Under the pieces are notes generated by a model that saw nothing but the letters and a program-made list of their open reading frames with translations, was not told the DNA's origin and ran no database searches. Positions 30,935 to 37,420 of a stretch of 37,420 bases of DNA are shown one piece after another; the stretch's first letter is position 1; each line of letters begins with the position of its first letter. Source of the stretch: a virus; the IMG/VR virus record IMGVR_UViG_3300046744_000156, positions 1 through 37,420 of that record, one strand, 5' to 3'. Position numbers and translations under genes: made by a program.

Positions 30935-32673
30935 GCTTTATATCCTATGCTCTTTCTTTTAGCATCCATAAATGGGCGTAAGATAATTTTAATTGCTGGC
31001 ACTTTGCGAACAACTTTAGCAAATTTTTCGCCGTAGTTGCTATATGCCTTATAGAACCAATCAGGTGAATGACCGATAACCCATTCTCTAAACTGCATCC
31101 ATTTAGGGTCTTGCTCGCCGTAAACTTCACGGGCAACCCAGCAAAGCATAGCCGCAGTCTGCAAATAACTAAATAAGCCGGGGTTTTGTGATTGCACTAC
31201 ATCTTTAGCGCCACCTTGCTGTGCAACACCAAGTGCTTGCAGTGGCGCATTAAGTGCCGCCGCTGGAGCGCCAGTGTAACCTGCATACTGCTGTTTAGCC
31301 GCATCAATGAGTGCTTGCTGTATACCTTGCTGTAGCAGACCTTGTTGAGCTTGCTGTTGCTGTATCGCTTGGCCTGTACCAAATGCTTGTTGACCCAATG
31401 CACCCATTTGAGCTGCAGCGCCAAGGTTTTGCTGGTTAGCTTGCGCCGCCGCTGCTTGGTTAGCTAATTGAGCTGACATGCTTTGCGTTGCCCCAAACTG
31501 GCCTGCTTGATTTAATGCAGCTTGATTTGCTAACGACATTTGATTTGCCGCAGTTGACCCAAACTGTGCCGCTTGATTTTGTGCCGCCATGTTAGCTGCC
31601 GCAGCTTGGTTAGCCGCTGCTGAGCCAAATTGAGCTGCTTGGTTTTGTGCTGCCGCCGCTTGTTGAGATGCTACGTTTTGGGCGCTTGCACCAAATTGGC
31701 CTGCTTGATTTAATGCAGCTTGGTTTGCAAGGTTTGATTGTTGCCCAAAGCCAGCAGTGGTTGTACCAGCCGCTAAGTTGGCTTGTTGATTAGCTAATGC
31801 CGCTTGCTGCGCTGTGCCTATATCTTGCAGTGCCATTTGTTGTGCTTGCGTATATCCAGCTTGGCGTAAACCTGATGCTGTTTTAGCCGCTTGCTCTGCA
31901 AATGCTCGATTAGTTTCTGCTTCAGCAATGCCTTGGCGTGATCCGCCATATGCGTTTGATGCTGTTGCTTGTGCGCCTAATTGATTTTGCGCCAGCTTAC
32001 GTGATCTTTCAATGTCACCTAATGCTTGATCTACAACTTGGCTCTCAAATGGGTTTGTGTAAGCACCAAGATTAGTGCCTGCAAGTTGCCCAGCTTGCAC
32101 ATTTTGGGCTGATACTGTTGGAGATGTTCCAATTGTAGAAGCGCCATATCCAGTAGCAGTTGGCCCTGTTGATGCATAACCTTGGCTTGTCATTGCGCTT
32201 GGTCTGTATCCAGAAGCTTGTGCTGTTTGAGCTTGATAACTTACTGGCTGCACAGCTTGAGGCCTATAACCCATTGCTTGCTGTGTACCTAACATTGCTT
32301 GCTGTAGGCCGCCAGCCGCCGCTTGGTTAACATTAAAGTTACCTTGTGGAGCTAATGGGGAAGCTTGATTTAAGCTTTGATTATAAGAGTTAGATATTGC
32401 TAAAGATTCAGGGCTATTATCATTCATTGGCCCAGGTCGTCTAACTGGGCCTCTTGGGTCAGCATACATTTGACCAGTGCCACCCATATCTTGAGGTATG
32501 CGTGCGCCGCCTTCTGAAATAAAATCAACTCCAGGCATTTTAGGGAAAGCGCCTGTGTTGGGTGCAGGCATACCATCTTTTCCAAATTTTGCTTGAAATT
32601 GTGGTTCAGTGCCGCCCCTTCTCATTAAAGGAGCTTGCCCGCCCATTGGTCTTATTTGTCCACCACCAGCCAT
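30931..32673 (-). CDS. Ala/Gln-rich repeat virion protein with CWVAREVYG C-terminal module
   Basis: A 580-residue protein. The N-terminal 100 residues are Gly/Pro-rich. The centre (about 215-460) is an extended Ala/Gln/Asn helix with repeats of the type NQAAQFGSAAANQAA. The last 80 residues form a distinct domain beginning MLCWVAREVYGEQDPKWMQF, then 'REWVIGHSPDWFYKAYSNYGEKFAKVVRK'. This resembles the CFIATAAYG-type Cys-containing C-terminal modules scattered in phage and bacterial proteins. It is probably an internal or ejection protein. Neighbouring genes overlap or abut, showing one operon. Confidence 0.75.
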   Translation of the reverse strand: MAGGGQIRPMGGQAPLMRRGGTEPQFQAKFGKDGMPAPNTGAFPKMPGVDFISEGGARIPQDMGGTGQMYADPRGPVRRPGPMNDNSPESLAISNSYNQSLNQASPLAPQGNFNVNQAAAGGLQQAMLGTQQAMGYRPQAVQPVSYQAQTAQASGYRPSAMTSQGYASTGPTATGYGASTIGTSPTVSAQNVQAGQLAGTNLGAYTNPFESQVVDQALGDIERSRKLAQNQLGAQATASNAYGGSRQGIAEAETNRAFAEQAAKTASGLRQAGYTQAQQMALQDIGTAQQAALANQQANLAAGTTTAGFGQQSNLANQAALNQAGQFGASAQNVASQQAAAAQNQAAQFGSAAANQAAAANMAAQNQAAQFGSTAANQMSLANQAALNQAGQFGATQSMSAQLANQAAAAQANQQNLGAAAQMGALGQQAFGTGQAIQQQQAQQGLLQQGIQQALIDAAKQQYAGYTGAPAAALNAPLQALGVAQQGGAKDVVQSQNPGLFSYLQTAAMLCWVAREVYGEQDPKWMQFREWVIGHSPDWFYKAYSNYGEKFAKVVRKVPAIKIILRPFMDAKRKSIGYKA

Positions 32674-32674
32674 G

Positions 32675-34456
32675 TTACGCTTCCTTCTTATTATTTTTTG
32701 GTAGCAATACTGCGCCTACTGCATATGAAAATGCTTCACCAACTGTAGCTATTACTTTACCAACTTTATTAGACTTATGTTTTTCTGGACTCATTGTATG
32801 AGCCATTTCTTCTGCCCATGCTTTAACAATAGGCCACATAACTTTACGTGCAACTTTACCGCCAATTGTGTCTTTTTTAACAAAGTCTGCTAAAGGCGCA
32901 GCCCACGCATGGTATCCGTTCATTAGTTTTCTATTGTTTCTATGCAACCAGACGCCGTATCTTTGGTCTAACCGCCATATCTCGCGTGGTAAATAGCCTA
33001 GCTCATAATATGCACAACATAGGATTTTTGATGAGCCTCCACCTCCACCGCCGCCGCCACCTCCGCCGCCGCTGCTTACATTTGGGCCAGGCGCTCTAAC
33101 AGCATTTCCTTTACTATCTTTAACGGCATTTCCGCTTGAGTCTCTAACAACTCCGCCAGTATATGTTGGCGTAGAGCTTGAGTTATCTCGTCTGCGGGCA
33201 GCCTCTTGAGCTGCCAATGCAGCTTCATTTCTTATTGCTAACTCTTGGGCTTCTCTTTGAGCTACAGCTTGCGCGTCATCTGCTGCTTTCTTTGCTGCTG
33301 CAAATCTATCACTTTCAGCACTCGCTAAATCATATTGATCAGGCAATACGGCGGGTACTGGTGTAGCATTAAAATCGTAATCAATAGCGCTTGGATTAAA
33401 CCCGCCAGCCGCAGCACTTTCAGCAAAATTCTTACTCTGCGTATCGACTGCGCCTTCAAAGTTAATGCCTGAATAAATATTATCAGCAATACCGCCACCA
33501 AAACCTAATAATCCTACTTCTGGTAAGCCTGTTAAATTACCACTTAAACCACCAGTAACAAGCGATCCGCCGTATGAACCGCCAGTGCTGTCATAGCCTA
33601 ATCTTGTTGGGTTTCCATCTGCATCTGGGAATCTGTTATAATACGCCATTCCGCCTGATGGGTCTTGGAAGGATGGTTCTTTGTTTTGCAACATCTTTAA
33701 ATTATCATAAAAGCCCATTTGGTTTGAGCCTACAGCACCCATTGCTATGTCTTCTTGAGCTAATCTAGCCGCAGCACCTTCTGGGCTTTCGATGTATCTT
33801 CTTTGGGCTTCATTTAAAACTTGTGTCTTAGGATCATAGCCACTACCTGGTGCTATTGTTTCTGCGTATTTAGCCATTTCAGCTTGCGTAAGAGAAGAGC
33901 CACTAACTTGCTGACCCATTTGATTTAGCAATCTTTCATAATTATCATCACTTCGCTGCTCACGGCGCAATGCTTCCATTCTTGCGGCTTCTGCGGCTTG
34001 GCGTTGTGACTCTGCGTTTGTATTGTAATCGTTGTAATCTATTGGCATAGGTGCGTTTGAACCATAACTGCCAGAATATGGGTTAATAAAAAAGCTATCC
34101 ATGTAGGATTTTTGTGCTGGCCTTTGTCTAGCAAGCTCATCTAATGATTGTTGGTATATTGGAGCTGAAGAATAACCAGATAATCCATTGGCATATTGTG
34201 TAGGCGCGCCCATGCCACCCATTATATCTTGCTGGCTTGTTGGTGCGCTCATGCCAAATGCGCCTGCAACATCAGCCGTATTTTGGAATGATGCTTGTTG
34301 CATTGGAGTAAATGCAGCCACGTCTGGGCCATAGTATGGTACATAACCAAGCTGTGAAATACGTTCAGCTTTGTTTAAATTACGCTGCGCCGCTTTTTCA
34401 ATGTATTCTGGGATTTCAACGCTAGATGATGTTGATCCGCCTTTTCCGCCTGACAT
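32675..34456 (-). CDS. Virion protein with Gly-run linker and Cys-Cys C-terminal module
   Basis: A 593-residue protein. It starts MSGGKGGSTSSSVEIPEYIE and 'QRNLNKAERISQLGYVPYYGPDVAAFTPMQQASF', an opening I know from marine phage structural proteins. The middle is Gly/Ala/Gln-rich. A run of 12 Gly (about residue 467) links to a C-terminal helical domain beginning KILCCAYYELGYLPREIWRL, then 'DQRYGVWLHRNNRKLMNGYHAWAAPLADFV'. Its form resembles the C-terminal module of the next gene (Cys, Trp/Tyr helices). An internal or ejection role is inferred. Confidence 0.75.
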   Translation of the reverse strand: MSGGKGGSTSSSVEIPEYIEKAAQRNLNKAERISQLGYVPYYGPDVAAFTPMQQASFQNTADVAGAFGMSAPTSQQDIMGGMGAPTQYANGLSGYSSAPIYQQSLDELARQRPAQKSYMDSFFINPYSGSYGSNAPMPIDYNDYNTNAESQRQAAEAARMEALRREQRSDDNYERLLNQMGQQVSGSSLTQAEMAKYAETIAPGSGYDPKTQVLNEAQRRYIESPEGAAARLAQEDIAMGAVGSNQMGFYDNLKMLQNKEPSFQDPSGGMAYYNRFPDADGNPTRLGYDSTGGSYGGSLVTGGLSGNLTGLPEVGLLGFGGGIADNIYSGINFEGAVDTQSKNFAESAAAGGFNPSAIDYDFNATPVPAVLPDQYDLASAESDRFAAAKKAADDAQAVAQREAQELAIRNEAALAAQEAARRRDNSSSTPTYTGGVVRDSSGNAVKDSKGNAVRAPGPNVSSGGGGGGGGGGGGSSKILCCAYYELGYLPREIWRLDQRYGVWLHRNNRKLMNGYHAWAAPLADFVKKDTIGGKVARKVMWPIVKAWAEEMAHTMSPEKHKSNKVGKVIATVGEAFSYAVGAVLLPKNNKKEA

Positions 34457-34818
34457 TACTCAAACTCCTTAATATACGACGAATGTAGCTGATTCCAGCC
34501 ATGCTTCGCCAATGGTTTTTTCCAGCCTACACGCCCCGTCATGGTTAGTGCTGTGCATCCTTGGGCTTTAGCCCACTGTATCACATCTTGGTGCATATCC
34601 AAAATCTGATCTAGTTCACCTCCGCCAAGGAACACGTTTAACATTCGTTTACGTGGATATACCACAATTTCTGTTACTATGCACCCCTTTGGCGTAGGCC
34701 ACAACTGCATAGTACCCTTATATATTCCTTCTGCCACATCAATAAAATCATGCGTGCCACCTGAATACTCCAAAGCCGCTTCAATCCAAGGTCTACATCT
34801 TTGCAATTCTTTATCCAT
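34456..34818 (-). CDS. GNAT-like conserved phage protein
   Basis: A 120-residue protein whose order of motifs is one I know from podophages near the tail genes: 'IEAALEYSGGTHDFIDVAEGIYKGTMQLWP', then 'GCIVTEIVVYPRKRMLNVFLGGGELDQIL', then 'WAKAQGCTALTMTGRVGWKKPLAKHGW'. The fold looks like GNAT acetyltransferases, but the usual acetyl-CoA loop (Q/RxxGxG/A) is not obvious, so it may be structural rather than catalytic. It overlaps both neighbours (8 bases and 1 base). Confidence 0.7.
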   Translation of the reverse strand: MDKELQRCRPWIEAALEYSGGTHDFIDVAEGIYKGTMQLWPTPKGCIVTEIVVYPRKRMLNVFLGGGELDQILDMHQDVIQWAKAQGCTALTMTGRVGWKKPLAKHGWNQLHSSYIKEFE

Positions 34819-35473
34819 GCGTCCTCGTAATTGCTAGTGTTGAAGATGGTATTGCTGGCACTGGAGATGATGCTGCTGTGTAATTTAAAAATCCAGATGT
34901 GCTATCTATCATATAATTTACTTCTAAATAATCACCCGCCGCCACAGTAAATATCTGAGTACGTGATATAACAACTGTAGCATTATTTTGATGTAATGCA
35001 GTTGTCATAGCACCGTTTGTCGATGCTGTGCCATTTATGCTAGGCCAAAAGTAAAAGTGTACTGTGCTTGCGCTTGTTGATGATATTTGCGCGGAAAATG
35101 ATAATACATATTCTCCAGCCTCTTCGAATACAATTCTGCTTGCTGGCGTACCTTGTGTAATCTTTGAATTGCCAGATGGTGCATCATAGGTCAGCTTGTA
35201 TGCCGTATTTGCTAGGGCTGGCGTAACATCTGATGTTTTAGTGAAGTTAGCGTGTCCGCCTTCTACTACAATTTGACGCCACTCTCCGCCTTTACTTACA
35301 ACTGGGTATTCATATGATCTGTCCCACATAAGCGTGCCATCGTCTGCTGCGCTTTCGCTACCAGTTTGTTGAACAAGAGGTGATCTTGTTTGGGACATGA
35401 ATTGCATGAGGCGTCTGCCCCATGTTTTCCAATCATCTCCATATGGTTCTGGTGGCCTTTGCTGTTGCGTCAT
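34811..35473 (-). CDS. Tail protein with C-terminal beta (C1q/TNF-like) domain
   Basis: A 220-residue protein. After MTQQQRPPEPYGDDWKTWGR it carries a strand-rich domain (about 90-215): ASRIVFEEAGEYVLSFSAQI, 'STVHFYFWPSINGTA', 'TQIFTVAAGDYLEVNYMIDSTSG'. This resembles the jelly-roll folds used in phage tail and receptor-binding proteins. It overlaps the next gene by 8 bases and the previous stop by 4, which fixes it in the tail block. Domain type is inferred by resemblance. Confidence 0.7.
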   Translation of the reverse strand: MTQQQRPPEPYGDDWKTWGRRLMQFMSQTRSPLVQQTGSESAADDGTLMWDRSYEYPVVSKGGEWRQIVVEGGHANFTKTSDVTPALANTAYKLTYDAPSGNSKITQGTPASRIVFEEAGEYVLSFSAQISSTSASTVHFYFWPSINGTASTNGAMTTALHQNNATVVISRTQIFTVAAGDYLEVNYMIDSTSGFLNYTAASSPVPAIPSSTLAITRTHG

Positions 35474-36951
35474 CTTCTACCGCCTGCAACAACATCTAAT
35501 CTATTTACGCCAACACGCCAATCTCCTAGCTCAACTGCGCTTACTCGCATTCTCAATTGTCTGCCAGTAAATCTCAATGATGTAGGTGTAGACATAGAAT
35601 ATGGCCCGTAATCACGTTCAGTTCCATTTGGATAGAAGCGTGTCTTAAATGTTACATTCACGTCACCTTGTGTTCTTTCATCTGGTAGCATTTCAGTTAC
35701 AGATGCTACTGTATCTCCAGACCCAAGCATAATAGGGCCAGTTTCAGCAAATGGTGTTAATGTTCCGTAATCAAAGCCAATTTCATGCTCGTAAATCTTA
35801 TAGTCGGATGCATCTGCCCATATTGGCTTTCTAAATGCACCAGCGTCAACTCCAGCCGTTCTTGCTAATTCGCCAATATACCATGTGTTTTCAATATAGT
35901 TAAACGCAACGTATCTATCATTTTCTGTAGATGCAGCAGACGGGTAAAACCAGAATATCTCTCCGAAGTTACTGTTGGTCACAGCAAATGCTTTACTTAT
36001 TTGCGCTCGGTTCATATCGCTAAACACGTAATCCGCAACTTCACTTTGCACCTCTTGCACAGCTCCACCTGTATAGCTGTAGAATGCGTGAGCGCCCATC
36101 CAGAATGCACCAGCGTCAACTGCGGCTATTGCTTGGTTTGCTGCTAAACCACATGATGAGCCAACACGCTCAATGCCGTAAACATATGGTGGGCCTACAT
36201 AATTTGCTACGTGTGCATCTGTGCTGGTTAAAATAAGCGTTTGACCACGTACTTTAATGCCCGCCATGATTTGACCGCTTGTGTTTAACTCTAAATCACC
36301 AGCTTCATTTGTAGCTGCGGGCGTCCAGGTTGTATTGTCCTCACGATCAGACCATTGCACTTTGCGCGGGTTTCCACCCGCACCAAGAGCAAATAAGAAA
36401 CGCTCTTCTGTGACGACTAATGATCTATTGCTTGTTGGAGCGTTAGATATAACTGCGGCTGGTGTACCTGTAGCCAATGCCCACTCGTATAATTTACCAT
36501 CATCTTCTGTGCATCCTACAAGGTTTTCGCCCCACGTATCTAATGCCCATGATGTTGCTGGCTGTATTCTAACTGTATCTGGACGCTCAATACCATAAGC
36601 ATAACTTCCGTAAAAGCTTCCGCTATATCCAGTAAATGCTAATGCATCTTCTCTGCCCGCAGTAAATGACGTTGGAGTTATGTCGTGTCTTACGCCTGTT
36701 GCTGTCCAAGTGTATAATTTATTATATGTGCCGCCAGTAATCCAACGATCATTGTCATTATCTATCCAAGATAACATTCCACGTATTGGAGCTGTGGATG
36801 CATTATCTGAACGAACACGCCAGCCACCCATAGGGCGCATGGTATTATCTATCCATCGAATTAAATTTGCATCACGCCAACGACCATTAGATTGCAGGTC
36901 AGTTCCGTTTCGGTAAACTCCAGAAGGAATATCTAGTGGAATAAGTGGCAT
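35470..36951 (-). CDS. Large tail protein, propeller-like (possible gp10-type hub)
   Basis: A 493-residue beta-rich protein starting MPLIPLDIPSGVYRNGTDLQ, then 'SNGRWRDANLIRWIDNTMRPMGGWR'. Repeated units near 55-90, 100-140 and 180-300 ('GMLSWIDNDNDRWITGGTYNKLY', 'RFLFALGAGGNPRKVQWSDRED') fit a beta-propeller. The ending 'SLRFTGRQLRMRVSAVELGDWRVGVNRLDVVAGGRR' is typical of podophage tail-hub or DNA-stabilisation proteins. GAGG lies 6 bases before the start. It opens the tail block after the terminator-like hairpin at 37006-37037. The exact assignment to the P22 gp10 type is tentative. Confidence 0.75.
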   Translation of the reverse strand: MPLIPLDIPSGVYRNGTDLQSNGRWRDANLIRWIDNTMRPMGGWRVRSDNASTAPIRGMLSWIDNDNDRWITGGTYNKLYTWTATGVRHDITPTSFTAGREDALAFTGYSGSFYGSYAYGIERPDTVRIQPATSWALDTWGENLVGCTEDDGKLYEWALATGTPAAVISNAPTSNRSLVVTEERFLFALGAGGNPRKVQWSDREDNTTWTPAATNEAGDLELNTSGQIMAGIKVRGQTLILTSTDAHVANYVGPPYVYGIERVGSSCGLAANQAIAAVDAGAFWMGAHAFYSYTGGAVQEVQSEVADYVFSDMNRAQISKAFAVTNSNFGEIFWFYPSAASTENDRYVAFNYIENTWYIGELARTAGVDAGAFRKPIWADASDYKIYEHEIGFDYGTLTPFAETGPIMLGSGDTVASVTEMLPDERTQGDVNVTFKTRFYPNGTERDYGPYSMSTPTSLRFTGRQLRMRVSAVELGDWRVGVNRLDVVAGGRR

Positions 36952-36979
36952 ATAGACCTCATGGCGTTAAACTTATGGG

Positions 36980-37009
36980 ACTATAACACATTTTGTAGTA
37001 AAATAACAA
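36980..37009 (-). promoter_or_regulatory. Possible sigma70-like promoter for the tail operon
   Basis: On the minus strand, TTGTTA (37009-37004) is followed by an 18-base spacer and TATAGT (36985-36980). It lies about 30 bases upstream of the 493-residue tail gene start. The -35 box overlaps the preceding terminator stem, and the match is moderate, so this is only a candidate. Confidence 0.4.
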
Positions 37010-37037
37010 CAGGGGCAATGCATGTCGCCCCTGTTGT
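37006..37037 (-). terminator. Intrinsic terminator after the DUF6447 gene
   Basis: ACAACAGGGGC (37006-37016) and GCCCCTGTTGT (37027-37037) are perfect complements (11 bp, 10-base loop). On the minus strand the stem is followed by TATTTTA. It lies 9 bases after the DUF6447 stop. It is the most convincing intrinsic terminator in the window and separates the fibre-end genes from the next tail operon. Confidence 0.75.
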
Positions 37038-37046
37038 GTATATTTA

Positions 37047-37274
37047 TTATTCTGCAGCTTCTTCAGCTTCAATTATTGCTTCATCTAAAGATACACGTAG
37101 CATCTTTGTGAAAGCATCTCTGCCAACTTTAAGTTGGTCTAAGTTAAATTCTGCCGAACCAATCTTTTGTTGCAATGAATTGATATGATTAATCATAACT
37201 TTCTGCGCATCAGTGAGTTGGTCTTCAGTGTAGTCTTTGTCATCAATCGTAATAACCTTTTTATCTTCAGCCAT
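37047..37274 (-). CDS. DUF6447 protein
   Basis: A 75-residue acidic helical protein (MAEDKKVITIDDKDYTEDQL, 'TDAQKVMINHINSLQQKIGSAEFNLDQLKVGRDAFTKML', EEAAE). The opening 'KKVxTIDDKDYTEDQLTDxxK' followed by a coiled coil is, from memory, the DUF6447 family found in marine phages. AAGGAG is well placed before the start. Function is unknown. It lies between the DUF7936-like gene and a terminator at the far end of the fibre gene cluster. Confidence 0.85.
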   Translation of the reverse strand: MAEDKKVITIDDKDYTEDQLTDAQKVMINHINSLQQKIGSAEFNLDQLKVGRDAFTKMLRVSLDEAIIEAEEAAE

Positions 37275-37300
37275 TTTGATCTCCTTTAGTTAAGTTAAAA

Positions 37301-37420
37301 TTACCAAGGCATCCCAGATGTGGATGTTGGGTTTGCAAGTTCAGCTATCTTAGCATCATTTGCCGCTTCAGTATCAGCTTTGACTACTTGTTCGTGTACC
37401 CATTCTAATACGTTTGCCTC
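37301..37420 (-). CDS. DUF7936-like small protein, C-terminal part (cut by window edge)
   Basis: The last 39 codons of a frame that enters from the window end: EANVLEWVHEQVVKADTEAA, then NDAKIAELANPTSTSGMPW and a TAA stop. 'ANVLxWV...' and the ending GxPW are typical ends of DUF7936-like proteins, matching the beginning at 1-167. Frame arithmetic shows that direct joining of base 37420 to base 1 would shift the frame, so about 1 plus 3n bases are missing between them. Confidence 0.75.
   Translation of the reverse strand, partial: EANVLEWVHEQVVKADTEAANDAKIAELANPTSTSGMPW

Noticed and set aside
1-37420. Integrase, repressor or attachment site indicating a temperate phage
   Set aside because: No recombinase motif or repressor-like gene pair was found; the ribbon-helix-helix-like gene alone is not enough.

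Overview
The window is almost certainly a nearly complete genome of a tailed, double-stranded DNA phage (Caudoviricetes), about 37.4 kb, opened at an arbitrary point. The head, adaptor and tail genes look most like marine podoviruses with an SU10-type capsid. The low-GC sequence and many small conserved proteins recall phages of marine Gram-negative bacteria, probably Alphaproteobacteria. The host is an inference from gene families; nothing in the sequence names it. I see no integrase, repressor, DNA polymerase, RNA polymerase, tRNA gene or CRISPR array. The two ends carry the two halves of one small gene (start at 167 to 1, end at 37420 to 37301, both minus strand). The map is therefore circular or circularly permuted, with a few bases missing at the junction.

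Layout in the direction of minus-strand transcription. The replication and recombination block runs from 15159 down to about 10350. It holds a ribbon-helix-helix-like protein, a RuvC-like resolvase, a RecE/PD-(D/E)XK exonuclease, a single-strand binding protein, a primase-helicase and a DUF6378 protein. It is broken by two repeat-rich intergenic regions (12.8-12.9 kb, iteron-like; 10.76-10.9 kb, palindromes). A highly structured intergenic segment lies at 10.2-10.35 kb and a 440-bp mostly non-coding region at 9.56-9.99 kb. The late genes start with an HNH/AP2 endonuclease and the two terminase subunits. Next come a 579-residue protein with two ADP-ribosyltransferase-like domains, the head-tail adaptor and tail proteins, ending in a tail fibre with a self-cleaving S74 chaperone. 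Across the window junction the same strand continues with DUF6447, tail proteins, four large virion or ejection proteins, the portal, a scaffold and the major capsid protein.

Downstream of the capsid gene (23.7-17.9 kb) is a series of small basic proteins, membrane/coiled-coil proteins and four exported proteins (signal peptides; one pilin-like, one resembling an Ig-fold pilus chaperone). The lysis cassette follows (an EF-hand membrane protein, a 3-TM holin, a GH19 endolysin), then a small PD-(D/E)XK nuclease.

The only plus-strand genes (15313-17824) form a compact, translationally coupled operon. It starts from a strong sigma70-like promoter at 15252-15279 and encodes a tiny membrane protein, a C5-cytosine DNA methyltransferase and four small unknown proteins. 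It diverges from the replication block and ends at a perfect hairpin facing the lysis genes. It is probably an early, host-facing or anti-restriction cassette.

The points that deserve most attention are the tandem ART protein, the exported-protein module, the iteron-like and palindromic control regions, the structured RNA candidate near 10.3 kb, and the paired Cys-containing C-terminal modules of the two large virion proteins.
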